The notes: generated by a model not told the origin, from the sequence alone. A stretch of 64,000 nt of DNA from Actinocatenispora sp036503555 (GCA_036503555.1 DASXWQ010000020.1:1-64000), one strand, 5' to 3'. Counted from the first letter of the stretch, positions 1 through 9,252 are shown. A program made the numbers and translations.

Positions 1-49
1 CGGGCCGCACGACCGCCGGAGCACCGGGCCGGTCGGCGTACGCGACGCG

Positions 50-1663
50 TCAGTGCCTGACCGCGCCGGTCTTCGGGTCGAGGATCAGCCGGGACCGATC
101 CGGCCGGTGGAAGTCGAACAGGCCACCCAACGAGCCCGCCCGGCTGTCGAACGAGTGGTCACCGATCCGCCCCGTCCGCCAGTTGTCCTCGATGAACGAC
201 AGCACCGAGGTCTGGTCGGTCACGGCGTGGTCGACGTGGTTGCGCCTGGCGTACGGGGAGACGACGAGCAGCGGCAGCCGCGGCCCGTACCCGCACCGGT
301 CGGCGTAGCCGCCCGACGCCTTGTCGCCCGTGCAGTACGCGGTGTCGAGGCTGCTGTCCTGGGATCCGTTGATCGTCGGCGGGGCGACGTGGTCGTACCA
401 GCCGTCCGAGTCGTCGTACGCCAGGACGACCGCGGTGGACGACCACTCGGGCGACTTCTGCAGCTCGTTGATCGTCTTCACCACGAACTGCTGCTCGTCC
501 AGCGGGTCCGAGTTCGCCGCGTGCCCGTCCTGGTACGACGGGGCCTTGACGAAGCTGACCGCGGGGATGTTGTCCGCGCGCACCGCCGCGTCGAAGTCGG
601 CCGTGTCGTACTGGTGGTTGGCCTGGTCGGTGTGGCCGATGCTGCGGACCGACGACGGCGGCAGGTGCTTCGGGTTCGCCGTCGACTCGTAGTACTGGAA
701 CGGCTCGTGGTGCGGGCTGTAGTCGACGACGGCGTTGCCGCCGACGTTGGCGTGCGTCGCACCGCACACCGCGTACCCGTTGGCGGTGCCGGTCGGGCGG
801 AAGCCGCCCTGGAACCAGCCCCACGTCACGCCCTTGTCGTTGAGCAGGTCACCGACGTTGCGCCCGGTGGCCGCCCCCAGGTTGTACGTGCTCGTGTGGT
901 TGGTGTCCGAGCAGTCGTCGAACGCCGGGTCCGGGTCGTTGACGACGGTGCCGACGCCGTTCGCGTCCGGCGACTGGGTCACGTAGTCGTCGCTGACCTT
1001 CTTGTGCGTCACCGGGTCCACGGCGTACATGCCGTGGGTCTGGCCGGAGATCAGGTTGATCGCGCCGGGCGTCGACGGGCCGTACACCGTGTTGTAGGAG
1101 TTGTCGCTCATCGCGTAGCGCTGCGCGTAGTTCCACATCGCGGTGACGGTGTTGCCGTCGTAGTAGTCCATCACCAGGCCGGGTTCGCCGAACAGGATCG
1201 GCTGGCCGGTGCAGGTGTCCTTCTCCGTGTACTCCACGAACTTGTCGGACTTCCCGCCGTTGTACGCCTTCTGCTCGGCGCCGTACCCGTGGTTCTGGTC
1301 GCAGGTCAGTGCCTGCGACGGGGACAGCCGCTTCGGGTCGTACTGGTTCGGGTTGTCGGTCAGCAGCGTCGGGCTCAGCCCGTTGACCTTCGGGGTGTGC
1401 TTCGCGGCGTGGAACGGGGTGCCGTCGGTGTTCGCCGCGTTCGGGTACGTGCCGAAGTAGTGGTCGAACGAGATGTTCTCACCGAAGATCACCACGACGT
1501 GCTTGATCGGGGTCGCGGTGTGCACCGGCCGGCTCGGCCGGTGCTGACCGTTCGAGCCCCAGCTCTGCGTCGTGCCGGCGACCACCGCGGTCGCCACCAC
1601 CACGGCCGCGCCGGCAACCGCCAGCGACCGGGTCCTGCTCCATCTGCGGGCAGACACGCCCAC
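50..1663 (-). CDS. Secreted phosphoesterase (phospholipase C / acid phosphatase family)
   Basis: The 537-residue protein matches the alkaline-phosphatase-like phosphoesterase family (PF04185: phospholipase C, AcpA-type acid phosphatase), which cleaves phosphate esters outside the membrane. Residues 1 to about 38 form a signal peptide with several Arg then a hydrophobic stretch. The family's metal/nucleophile motif FGENISFDHYFGTYP starts near residue 59, and the C-terminal metal-binding motif DDSDGWYDH lies near residue 417. The GTG start is chosen because GAGGAGG sits 4 nt upstream and the signal peptide begins there. It lies 180 bp downstream of efeB on the same strand. Lipid versus phosphomonoester specificity cannot be read from the sequence. 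Confidence 0.88.
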   Translation of the reverse strand: MGVSARRWSRTRSLAVAGAAVVVATAVVAGTTQSWGSNGQHRPSRPVHTATPIKHVVVIFGENISFDHYFGTYPNAANTDGTPFHAAKHTPKVNGLSPTLLTDNPNQYDPKRLSPSQALTCDQNHGYGAEQKAYNGGKSDKFVEYTEKDTCTGQPILFGEPGLVMDYYDGNTVTAMWNYAQRYAMSDNSYNTVYGPSTPGAINLISGQTHGMYAVDPVTHKKVSDDYVTQSPDANGVGTVVNDPDPAFDDCSDTNHTSTYNLGAATGRNVGDLLNDKGVTWGWFQGGFRPTGTANGYAVCGATHANVGGNAVVDYSPHHEPFQYYESTANPKHLPPSSVRSIGHTDQANHQYDTADFDAAVRADNIPAVSFVKAPSYQDGHAANSDPLDEQQFVVKTINELQKSPEWSSTAVVLAYDDSDGWYDHVAPPTINGSQDSSLDTAYCTGDKASGGYADRCGYGPRLPLLVVSPYARRNHVDHAVTDQTSVLSFIEDNWRTGRIGDHSFDSRAGSLGGLFDFHRPDRSRLILDPKTGAVRH

Positions 1664-1843
1664 ATCGCCTCCTCGTACGGCTGAGGGAGCCGACCGGCGG
1701 GGACCCGGACACCGATGCGGCCGGGTCTCGTCGGACGGCGGCCGCCCGGCGTACTCCGGGCCGCCGCACGCACTCTGGCGTACCGCCGCGACACGGGTGC
1801 GGCACCGTCGCGACCGCCGTCCGAACGATGGATGGACGGCAGG

Positions 1844-3067
1844 TTAAGCCAGCAGCGTGCGACCGTACGAGTCGTCGCCGTCGCGTACGCCGGGCAGGAC
1901 GAAGAAGTAGCCCCCGCCGAACGGCGTGATGTAGTCGACGAGCGGCTCGTCGACCAGCCGGGTCTGCACCGCCTCGAACTGCCGGCCGATGTCCCGCTGG
2001 TAGCAGACGAACACCAGACCCATGTCGAGGTCGCCGACCTCGTCCACGCCCTGGTCATAGTTGTACGGCCGGCGCAGGATCTGCGAGGCGTCGGTGTTCG
2101 CGGCACGCGGGTTGGCGCGGCGGATGTGCGCGGTGAGCGGGATCGCCGAACCGACCGGATCGTTCGCGTACTTCGGCGTGTCGTGCTCGTCGCTGCCGTC
2201 CAACGGCGCGCCCGTGTCGCGGCGGCGGCCGATCAGCTTCTCCTGCTCGGAGATCGAGATCCGGTCCCAGAACTCCAGCCGCATCCGGATCAGCCGGATC
2301 ACCTGGTACGTGCCGCCCGCCGTCCACGCCGGCTCGCCCGCCGCGCCGTCGGGCAGCCACACCCGGCGCTTCATCTCCCGCGCGCTCGTCCGGTCCGGGT
2401 TGGCCGTGCCGTCCTTGAAGCCCATCAGGTTGCGCGGAGTACCCGAGGGGCGCGGCGGCGAGACGAAACCGTCCATCCGCCAGCGGATCTGCATCAGCCC
2501 GCGGGTCTGCCGGGTGACGTCGCGCAGCGCGTGGATGACGGTGTCCTGGTTCGGGGAGCAGAACTGCACGCTCAGGTCGCCGTGACACCAGGCCGGATCG
2601 AGGTCGTCGTTCGGGAACATCCGCATCGCGGTCAACCGTGCGGGTCTCCGCGTGGCCAGGCCGTACCGGTGGTCGAACAGCGACGCGCCCACGCCCACCG
2701 TCACCGTCAACCGGTCCGCCGGTACGTCCGGCCCCAGCACACCGGAGTCGTCGGGCGGCGCGGTGATCCCCGGGTCGGGCGGGGTACCGCCGGCGGTGAG
2801 GAAACGGGCCCGCGCGGTCAGCGTCGCGAACAGGTCCTGCAAGGCCCTGCGGTCCTTGGCGAGGACGTCGAACGACACGGTCGTCGAGTGCTTCGGCGCC
2901 ACGTCCACGACACCCGCCTGGTACGCGCCGTGGAACGGTACGGCGGTCGGCTCGGGCTCGGCGGCGTCCGCCGGCCGGGTCGCTGCGTACGCGGCGCCCC
3001 CGCCGGCCACCGCGCCGGCACCCACGCCGAGCGCGCCGGTCAGTACCTGACGGCGGGGCAGCTTCAC
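1844..3067 (-). CDS. efeB: EfeB: Tat-exported Dyp-type heme peroxidase / deferrochelatase
   Basis: A 407-residue dye-decolorising (Dyp) peroxidase of the EfeB subfamily. In the EfeUOB system EfeB is exported folded with heme and is thought to oxidise Fe(II) or extract iron from heme. The N-terminus LPRRQVLTGALG followed by a Gly/Ala-rich hydrophobic stretch is a clear twin-arginine signal. Dyp hallmarks include NLMGFKDGTANP (the GxxDG motif with the distal Asp) and, late in the protein, the strand with FVCYQRDIGRQFE. The GTG start at 3067 is chosen because it places the Tat signal at the N-terminus and makes a GTGA 4-bp overlap with efeO, implying translational coupling. The frame stays open far upstream, but that part is antisense-like and not credible. 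Confidence 0.93.
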   Translation of the reverse strand: MKLPRRQVLTGALGVGAGAVAGGGAAYAATRPADAAEPEPTAVPFHGAYQAGVVDVAPKHSTTVSFDVLAKDRRALQDLFATLTARARFLTAGGTPPDPGITAPPDDSGVLGPDVPADRLTVTVGVGASLFDHRYGLATRRPARLTAMRMFPNDDLDPAWCHGDLSVQFCSPNQDTVIHALRDVTRQTRGLMQIRWRMDGFVSPPRPSGTPRNLMGFKDGTANPDRTSAREMKRRVWLPDGAAGEPAWTAGGTYQVIRLIRMRLEFWDRISISEQEKLIGRRRDTGAPLDGSDEHDTPKYANDPVGSAIPLTAHIRRANPRAANTDASQILRRPYNYDQGVDEVGDLDMGLVFVCYQRDIGRQFEAVQTRLVDEPLVDYITPFGGGYFFVLPGVRDGDDSYGRTLLA

Positions 3068-4206
3068 CGTGTCCTCCGTACCTCGGCGAGGGCGGCGACC
3101 GGGGCGAGCCGCTCCAGGGCGTCGCCCGCCGCGCCGTTGACTCGTTCCCGGTCGGCGGCCGACAGGCTGTCGACCGGCGTCCACCCGCCGCCGGTGTGCC
3201 GCGCGTCGAGCAGCTTCGCCAGCGTGTCGAGCGCGTCGTCGGCGCCGGACAGCCCGCGGTACCGCCCGGTCAGCACCGGCCGCAGCGCGCTCAGCACCGC
3301 GCGGGTGCCGTCGACGTTGGCGCGGGCCGTGGCGAGCGTGGTACCGCTGCCCTGGTCGGCCTCGCCGGTCAGCTCGAACTGGAACGTCATCTCCAAGATC
3401 TCGTGCGCGCGCAGGGGCAGGTCGTTCGGGTCGGTCTGCTCGTCGGCGAAGCCGCCGACGAGCTCGCCGACGTCGCTGCGCAACGTGCCGGCCGGGCCGC
3501 GCAACGACGTCATCGACTCGCCGTGCCACAGCCCGTACTCGATGCGGTGGAAGCCGGTGAAGTCCTTGTCGTGCACGCCGTCCGGCAGCCCGGCGGGCAG
3601 CCGGTCGATCGCGTCGGCCAGGTCGCCGAACGTGTCGTACGCCGCGCCCAGCCGCTCGTAGTCCAGGTGCGCCGGCAGCCACGCGCGGCGCGCGCCGGCC
3701 CGGTCACCCGAACGCACCGCCTTGTCCAGCGCCGCCACGTCGGCGACCAGCGGCCGGAACGAGCGCGTCACGTACGCCCGGTAGGTGGTGACCGCGCCGC
3801 GCAGGTCCTGCTCCCCCACCGGTACGACGGCGGGTGCGCCGCGCGCCGGCCCGTCCGAGACGGTCACGGTCGAGCCGGTCCGCGCGTCGGTGTCCTCCGG
3901 CAGGCAGCGGAACGCGTACCGCCCGCGGCCCAGCCGGACCCGCATCGGCCGGGTGGTGCCCGGGGCGACGCCATCGACCTCCGCGTACACCGCGTGGGTG
4001 TGCGGGTCGACCAGCTCCACCTCGGCGGTGACCGTGTCCACGTTGTGCACGCGGAACACCTGGTCGCCGCCGTGCGGGTCTTTCCAGCCCGTCCCGCACG
4101 CGCCCCTGGACACCTCGACGGTGGTGTCCGCCCGTGTCGGCGTACCCCCGTCGCACCCGGCCAGGGCCATCACCGCAAGCACCGCCACGAGGTGCCGAAC
4201 CCGCAC
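3064..4206 (-). CDS. efeO: EfeO: iron-uptake lipoprotein (cupredoxin plus M75 domains)
   Basis: A 380-residue homologue of EfeO, the extracytoplasmic iron-binding partner of the EfeUOB ferrous/ferric iron importer. A lipoprotein signal ends in the lipobox LAGC (Cys about residue 18). A cupredoxin-like beta domain (about 30-120, ending with a Cys in AFRCLPED) is followed by the helical imelysin/M75 domain (about 135-375). That domain contains HRIEY, the HxxE metal motif. The gene starts with GTG and overlaps efeB by 4 bp. No EfeU permease is adjacent on either side, so the import channel must be encoded elsewhere or replaced. Confidence 0.93.
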   Translation of the reverse strand: MRVRHLVAVLAVMALAGCDGGTPTRADTTVEVSRGACGTGWKDPHGGDQVFRVHNVDTVTAEVELVDPHTHAVYAEVDGVAPGTTRPMRVRLGRGRYAFRCLPEDTDARTGSTVTVSDGPARGAPAVVPVGEQDLRGAVTTYRAYVTRSFRPLVADVAALDKAVRSGDRAGARRAWLPAHLDYERLGAAYDTFGDLADAIDRLPAGLPDGVHDKDFTGFHRIEYGLWHGESMTSLRGPAGTLRSDVGELVGGFADEQTDPNDLPLRAHEILEMTFQFELTGEADQGSGTTLATARANVDGTRAVLSALRPVLTGRYRGLSGADDALDTLAKLLDARHTGGGWTPVDSLSAADRERVNGAAGDALERLAPVAALAEVRRTR

Positions 4207-4327
4207 GTCACACCGCCCTTTCGCGCCGACAGGAACGGTAGGCGCGCACTGTACCCGTCGTCATCTCGGCTGTCCGGTTCGCCGCGGACGTTCACCCGGC
4301 GGCCACGTCCCCGTCGGGTGCCGTCGC

Positions 4328-5761
4328 TCAGGCCGCCGACGTCCAGACCACCGCCTGCGGGTCCGCCTGGGTGAGCGTCACGCCGGAGATCGCGTGGTCG
4401 GCGATGAAGTACGGCTCCGGGGCGTACGACGTGTCGAGGAACATCGCCCGCTCGATCGACTCGACCCGGATCTGCCCACCGGTCTCCCCGGTCCCCGGTA
4501 CGCGCAGCACGCTGATCGAGGCGATGTCGTCGGCGGTGGTACCGGGCGGCAGCTCGACCGTGGTGGCCGCCGGGTCGTCGCGCTGCAACGACCAGCCGGG
4601 CTGCGCGTGGTCCGAGCGGTACAGGGTGTCGTCGCCCTTGAGCGTGACGCCCACCGCGGCACCGATCCACGGGTCGGAGTTCTGGTCGGCCAACGTGGTC
4701 TTCTTCAACACCAGGTAGAGGTAGTCGCGCGCGTCGGACAGCTCGGGCGTGGCCGGGTCGCCGGTCGCCTCCGTCTTGCCCTCCCGCGCCATCTCCTGCG
4801 CCGACATCCAGTACGTCCACGGGTTGCGGTCCATCATGACCTCGCGGGCCTCGCCCGCCGGCAGCTCCTGCGCCACCGAGGGCGTGAACCGCATCGGGTG
4901 CGCGAGCGCCCCCGCGTCCAGCGTGTCGCACACGTTGTTGTTGTCGGTGCAGGTCTGCAACACCGGGTGGTGCCCCTCGTACCTGCCGGCGAACGGGACC
5001 TCGCCGTGCTGCGGCGCCTGGTAGTACTCGCTGCCCGGCACCGTGTTGCCGGCCGGGTCGACCGTCAGCTGGTACACGCCGGCGTGGTAGATCCACTCGA
5101 TGTCGGTGGTCCGGCCCCAGCGGGCCATCAGCGACGCGGGCGCGAGGCCCGTCCCGCCGTCCTCGTTCGACCAGACGATCGTGTACCGCAGCTGGTGGTA
5201 CCCGCCCGGCTCGTCGGTCACCTCGTGCCACGCGATCAGCGGCACGTCGGTGTACGCGTTCTGGAAGTCGCCGCCCCACTGCGCGAGGGTCCGGCCGTAC
5301 AGCACGGGCGCGTGCGCGGCCACCGCGTACGCCTCGCTGCCGGGGGTGACCTCGCTGAACCGGAGGCCGCGCACGGTGGCCGACGTACCACCGCGGCTGC
5401 GGTCGGTGGCGAGCGTCAGCCGGAGCAGGTGCGGGCCGCCGCGGAGCCGGCCGAGGAAGAACTGCCGGGCGGTCGGCGTCGGCGAGCCGATCACGACGTC
5501 GGTCACGTACCGGCCGTCGACGTACGCGGACAGCACCGCGGACTCGTGGCCGGCCGTACCCCAGGACACGCCCGGCGCGGCGACGGTCAGCGCCAGCTCC
5601 GCCTCACCGGTACGCCGCAGGTCGAACCGCCGCCACAGGTCGTGCCCGGCGCGGATGGTCGTACCGGGCGACGGGGCCGTGTGGCCCGGCCGGGCGAGCC
5701 CGACGACCGCGAACGCGGTGAGGACGAGGACGATGAGAGCACCGCGCACCGTGCGCCCCAT
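4328..5761 (-). CDS. Secreted protein of unknown function
   Basis: I do not recognise the family. The 477-residue product has an N-terminal signal peptide (MGRTVRGALIVLVLTAFAVV, cleavage about residue 31). A beta-rich first third (about 35-165) follows, with a carbohydrate-binding-module-like pattern of alternating strands. The longer Trp/Tyr-rich second region contains WSNEDGGTG and ARWGRTTDIEWIYH, and two Cys close together in the TCTDNNNVCDT segment may form a disulfide. The start is the internal ATG with GGAGG 5 nt upstream, rather than an ATG 7 codons earlier that has no ribosome site. It is monocistronic, separated from efeO by 121 bp and from the sugar-acid operon by about 100 bp. A surface or carbohydrate-related role is only a guess. 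Confidence 0.75.
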   Translation of the reverse strand: MGRTVRGALIVLVLTAFAVVGLARPGHTAPSPGTTIRAGHDLWRRFDLRRTGEAELALTVAAPGVSWGTAGHESAVLSAYVDGRYVTDVVIGSPTPTARQFFLGRLRGGPHLLRLTLATDRSRGGTSATVRGLRFSEVTPGSEAYAVAAHAPVLYGRTLAQWGGDFQNAYTDVPLIAWHEVTDEPGGYHQLRYTIVWSNEDGGTGLAPASLMARWGRTTDIEWIYHAGVYQLTVDPAGNTVPGSEYYQAPQHGEVPFAGRYEGHHPVLQTCTDNNNVCDTLDAGALAHPMRFTPSVAQELPAGEAREVMMDRNPWTYWMSAQEMAREGKTEATGDPATPELSDARDYLYLVLKKTTLADQNSDPWIGAAVGVTLKGDDTLYRSDHAQPGWSLQRDDPAATTVELPPGTTADDIASISVLRVPGTGETGGQIRVESIERAMFLDTSYAPEPYFIADHAISGVTLTQADPQAVVWTSAA

Positions 5762-5865
5762 GGACACCTCCAAGTCAGACATGTACCGATCCGAGCGGAT
5801 CAGAGTGTCCCGGAGATGGTCCCCGTCTGGCGACCCCGTGACTTCTCGGCGGGCGGAATGCCGCG

Positions 5866-7074
5866 TCAGTCGTCGGGGTCGTCGGGCTCGACGGAGTTCT
5901 CGTCGGAGTGGCAGCGCCGCACGATCTCGGCGAGCAACGCCTGCCCGGCAGGTCCGGCGAGACCGAGATGGTAGAGGTGCAGCTCGGTCGCGCCCGCGCC
6001 GAGCAACGCGCCGGCGTGGTCGACGACCGCGGCCGGGTCCGCCGGTGGCAGCACCGTCAGGTACGCGCCGAGCGCGACCCGGCCGGGCAGCAGCGCCCGC
6101 GTCGCGGCGAGCGCCTCCACCGTGCCCGGTACGGTCGGCCAGCTCGACATGAGCACGGCGTCGACGCCGTCGACCGAGTCGGCGTCGACCGCGACGTCCG
6201 GTGTGGTCGCCCACCGCTCGCCGCGGCCGTGCAGGGTGACGTGGGCGCCGGGCCGGGCGGCGCGTACCGCGGCGAGGACGTCGGCGCGCACGGCGTCGGC
6301 GGCCGAGCGCCGGGTGGCGAGCACGATGTCCGCGATGCGCGTACCGACCAGCTCGGCCATGCCGGCGTCGGCCGGTGCCGTGCCGTCGAGTACCGCGCGG
6401 GTCGCGTCGGCGAGCCGGTGGGCGACCTGGTCCGGGTCCTGCCCGGCCTCGGCCCAGCCGGCCGCGCAGGCCGTGCAGCAGCACACCGACATCGCCCGCT
6501 CGGCGGCCGGCGGGAACACCCCGGCGGTCTTCTCGTGCCGCCCGTTGTGCGACAGCCCGAGCTGCCCGCACGCCTCCAGCGACACCCCGTCGACCGGTAC
6601 GCCGCGCAGCGCCTCCGCGGTCAGCGTCGCCGCGTACCGCCGGACCTCGGGGTGGCTGGGGCACAGCGCGTACGGGTAGGTGTCGCCGACGCAGTTGCGT
6701 ACCGCCACGTCGGGGTGCGCGGTGCCGAGGTGCGTGGCGTGGCACAGCACGATCCAGGCGGTGACGGCGATGCCGGCGGCGCGCAGCTGCGTCGCCGCCT
6801 TGCCGAACGAGTCGTCGCCCGGCACCCAGTCGGCGGCCCGCGGTACGAGCCGGCTGCCGGCCCAGGCGCGGTCGCGCACCGGCCGGTACAGCGCGGCCTC
6901 GCGGGCCTCCACCACCAGGTGTTCCGGGTGCAGCGGGGTGGCCGCCCGGGTCGAGTGGTAGCTCGCCGCGAGCGCCACCTCGGTCACGCCCAGCGTGCGC
7001 ACACGCGCCGGGAACGCCGGGTCGCCCAGCACGTCCCACGGGTACGCGTAGCCGACCACGCGGGCTGTCACCAT
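5866..7074 (-). CDS. TIM-barrel-like protein of unknown function in sugar-acid operon
   Basis: A 402-residue cytosolic protein (no signal peptide, no membrane segment). It starts VGYAYPWDVLGDP and alternates short hydrophobic strands with Ala-rich helices in the manner of a beta/alpha barrel; segments such as VALAASYHS, VTAWIVLCHATHLG and VDGVSLEACGQLGL resemble glycosidase-like barrels. A striking cysteine cluster, VCCCTACAAGW, lies near residue 210 and could bind metal. The gene is last in the operon. Its ATG overlaps the preceding dehydratase by 7 bp (or a GTG by 4 bp), so it is almost certainly co-translated with the sugar-acid enzymes. A hydrolase acting on the sugar-acid substrate, or a sugar-acid isomerase, are options; neither can be chosen from sequence. 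Confidence 0.7.
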   Translation of the reverse strand: MVTARVVGYAYPWDVLGDPAFPARVRTLGVTEVALAASYHSTRAATPLHPEHLVVEAREAALYRPVRDRAWAGSRLVPRAADWVPGDDSFGKAATQLRAAGIAVTAWIVLCHATHLGTAHPDVAVRNCVGDTYPYALCPSHPEVRRYAATLTAEALRGVPVDGVSLEACGQLGLSHNGRHEKTAGVFPPAAERAMSVCCCTACAAGWAEAGQDPDQVAHRLADATRAVLDGTAPADAGMAELVGTRIADIVLATRRSAADAVRADVLAAVRAARPGAHVTLHGRGERWATTPDVAVDADSVDGVDAVLMSSWPTVPGTVEALAATRALLPGRVALGAYLTVLPPADPAAVVDHAGALLGAGATELHLYHLGLAGPAGQALLAEIVRRCHSDENSVEPDDPDD

Positions 7075-8327
7075 GCGGCGACCCGCCGGGTGAAGCTCGG
7101 GTCGACGGTGCGCAGGTACGTCTCGTCGTCGCGGTGGTCGATCCCGCAGGCGAGGTACTGCCGGTGCATGCGGTCCAGGGCGACCTCGTCGAGCGTCACG
7201 CCCAGGCCCGGCGCGTCCGGCACCCGTACCGCTCCGTCCACAATGGACAGTGGTGCGGTGACGACGTCCTCGCCCGCCCACGGCAGATGCGTGTCGCACG
7301 CGTACGACAGGGTCGGGGTGGCGGCGGCGAGGTGCACCATGGCGGCCAGACTAATGCCCAGATGCGAGTTGGAGTGCATGGACAGGCCGAGCCCGAATGT
7401 GGCGCAGATCGCGGCCAGCTCGGCAGACGCGCGCAGACCACCCCAGTAGTGGTGGTCGGCGAGCACCACGCCGACCGAGCCCAGCCGTACCGCCTCGGGC
7501 AGGTGGTCGAACGCCACCACGCACATGTTGGTCGCCAGCGGCATCGACGCGTCCGCCGCCACCTCCGCCATGCCCGCCCGGCCCGGCGTCGGGTCCTCCA
7601 GGTACTGCAGCTCGCCGGCCAGCTCGGCGGCGACCCGCTTCGCCGTGGCGACGGTCCACGCCGCGTTCGGATCGAGGCGTACCGGCAGGTCGGGGAACGC
7701 CCGCCGGAGCGCGCGTACCGCGGCGATCTCGGCGTCCGGCTCGAACACGCCGCCCTTGAGCTTCAGCGAACCGAAGCCGTACCTGTCGACCAGGGCGCGG
7801 GCCTGCGCGACGATGCCGTCCGGGTCCAGCGCGGCGCCCCAGGCGTCCGGCTCGCCGCCGGGATGCCGGTCCCACTTGTAGAACAGGTACGCCGCGAACG
7901 GCACCGCGTCGCGGACCTTCCCGCCGAGCAGCGCGTACACCGGGCGGTCGGTGACCTGCCCGGCCAGGTCCAGCAGCGCCACCTCGAACGGCGAGACGAC
8001 GCGGGCCAACGACTTCTGCGGGCTGGTCGGCCCGGTCAGGCCGTGCGCGTCCGGCGCGTCCGCGCCGCGCAGTACGTCGGCGACCCGCGCGGTGAGCCCG
8101 TTCGTGTCGAACACGTCCAGCCCGCGCAGCGCGGGCGCCGCGCGCCGCAGCAGCGCCAGGTGGTCGGCGTCGCCGTACGTCTCGCCGAGGCCGGTCAGCC
8201 CCGAGCGGGTGCGTACCTGGACGATCGCGCGCAGTGCCCACGGCTGATGTACGCCGGCCGCGTTGAGCAGCGGCGGGTCCGCGAACGCGATCGGCGTGAC
8301 CACGACCTCCTCGACGGGCTCACGCAT
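7068..8327 (-). CDS. Enolase-superfamily sugar-acid dehydratase (glucarate dehydratase-like)
   Basis: A 419-residue member of the mandelate racemase/muconate-lactonising (enolase) superfamily, closest in motif pattern to D-glucarate dehydratase. That enzyme removes water from aldarates to give 5-keto-4-deoxy-glucarate. An N-terminal capping domain (PPLLNAAGVH, LGETYGD) precedes a barrel with the KxK catalytic motif SLKLKGG, metal ligands in RLDPNAAW, YLEDPTPG and ATNMCVV, and the His/Asp end of the active site in ADHHYWGG and MHSNSHLGIS. The ATG is chosen because it lies 8 bp inside the end of the upstream dehydratase gene; the frame upstream of it is antisense-like. Pairing with a dihydrodipicolinate-synthase-like dehydratase supports an aldarate pathway. 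Exact substrate (glucarate, galactarate or other) is not determined. Confidence 0.88.
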   Translation of the reverse strand: MREPVEEVVVTPIAFADPPLLNAAGVHQPWALRAIVQVRTRSGLTGLGETYGDADHLALLRRAAPALRGLDVFDTNGLTARVADVLRGADAPDAHGLTGPTSPQKSLARVVSPFEVALLDLAGQVTDRPVYALLGGKVRDAVPFAAYLFYKWDRHPGGEPDAWGAALDPDGIVAQARALVDRYGFGSLKLKGGVFEPDAEIAAVRALRRAFPDLPVRLDPNAAWTVATAKRVAAELAGELQYLEDPTPGRAGMAEVAADASMPLATNMCVVAFDHLPEAVRLGSVGVVLADHHYWGGLRASAELAAICATFGLGLSMHSNSHLGISLAAMVHLAAATPTLSYACDTHLPWAGEDVVTAPLSIVDGAVRVPDAPGLGVTLDEVALDRMHRQYLACGIDHRDDETYLRTVDPSFTRRVAAW

Positions 8328-9252
8328 CGCCGACCACCCCGGCCACGGCGCGGCGACCCGCCTCGACGATCGCGGCAAGGCGTTCCTCGTGCTCGGGCGG
8401 CGGGTCCGTCAGCGGCGGGCGTACCCCGCCGAGCGGTTGGCCGACCAGCCGGGCACCGGCCTTGACCAGCGACACCGCGTACCCGGGGGTGGTGGCGCGC
8501 AACGCCGCGAACGGCAGGTAGAACGCCGACAGCAGGGCGCCCGCCGTGGCGTCGTCCGATGTGGACACCGCACGGTGGAACGCGGTCGCCACCTCCGGCA
8601 CGAACGTCAGCACCGCCGAGGAGTAGGCGGGCACGCCGATCGCGCGGTACGCCGCGGCCGACAGCTCGGCGGTCGGCAGCCCGTTCAGGAACAGGAAGTC
8701 GGCCGCGCGCGGATGTCCGCTGTGCCGTACGGCGGTGACGATCCGCAGCATCGCGTCGACGTCGCCGCGCCCGTCCTTGATACCCAGCACCGACGGCAGG
8801 TCCAGCAACGCGACCGCGGCAGCGGGGTCGAGCACGGCGTTGGCCCGCTGGTACACGACCAGCGGCAGGTCGCCGGCCGCCGCCACCCAGCGCACGTGCT
8901 CGACCAGCCCGGCCGGCGTCGAGTCCACCAGGTACGGCGGGAGCAGCAGCGCACCGTCCGCCCCGGCCCGCGCGGCCGCCGCCGCGCCCGCCCGCGCCAC
9001 CTGCGGCCCGCCGCCGACCCCGGCGTACACCGGGACCCGGCCGGCCGCCGCCTCGACCGCGGTGGCCACGACCCGCTCGTACTCCTCGGGCGAGAGCGCG
9101 GTGAACTCGCCGGTACCGCAGGCGACGAACAGCGCGGCGGGGTCGGTGGCGAGCTGCCGGTCGAGGTGGTCGCGCAGCGCGGGCCACGCCACGTCGGCGA
9201 GGTCCGGGGTGAACGGGGTGAGCGGGAACGAGAGCAGCCCGTCGAGTCGCAT
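8320..9252 (-). CDS. DHDPS-family 5-dehydro-4-deoxyglucarate dehydratase
   Basis: A 310-residue class I aldolase-fold enzyme of the dihydrodipicolinate synthase family, most like 5-keto-4-deoxy-glucarate dehydratase. That enzyme converts the product of glucarate dehydratase to 2-ketoglutarate semialdehyde with loss of CO2 and water. Visible hallmarks are FVACGTGEFTALSPEEY near the start, the Tyr motif VVYQRANA, and the Schiff-base Lys in LGIKDGRGD. The ATG at 9252 is preceded by GGAGGT; a GTG six codons earlier lies inside the operator palindrome. It is the first gene of the three-gene operon, whose genes all overlap. Confidence 0.88.
   Translation of the reverse strand: MRLDGLLSFPLTPFTPDLADVAWPALRDHLDRQLATDPAALFVACGTGEFTALSPEEYERVVATAVEAAAGRVPVYAGVGGGPQVARAGAAAAARAGADGALLLPPYLVDSTPAGLVEHVRWVAAAGDLPLVVYQRANAVLDPAAAVALLDLPSVLGIKDGRGDVDAMLRIVTAVRHSGHPRAADFLFLNGLPTAELSAAAYRAIGVPAYSSAVLTFVPEVATAFHRAVSTSDDATAGALLSAFYLPFAALRATTPGYAVSLVKAGARLVGQPLGGVRPPLTDPPPEHEERLAAIVEAGRRAVAGVVGDA

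Noticed and set aside
53..1684. Long open frame antisense to the secreted phosphoesterase
   Set aside because: Arg/Val-rich with no domain or ribosome site. Such antisense frames appear opposite nearly every gene here because G/C-rich third positions exclude stop codons.
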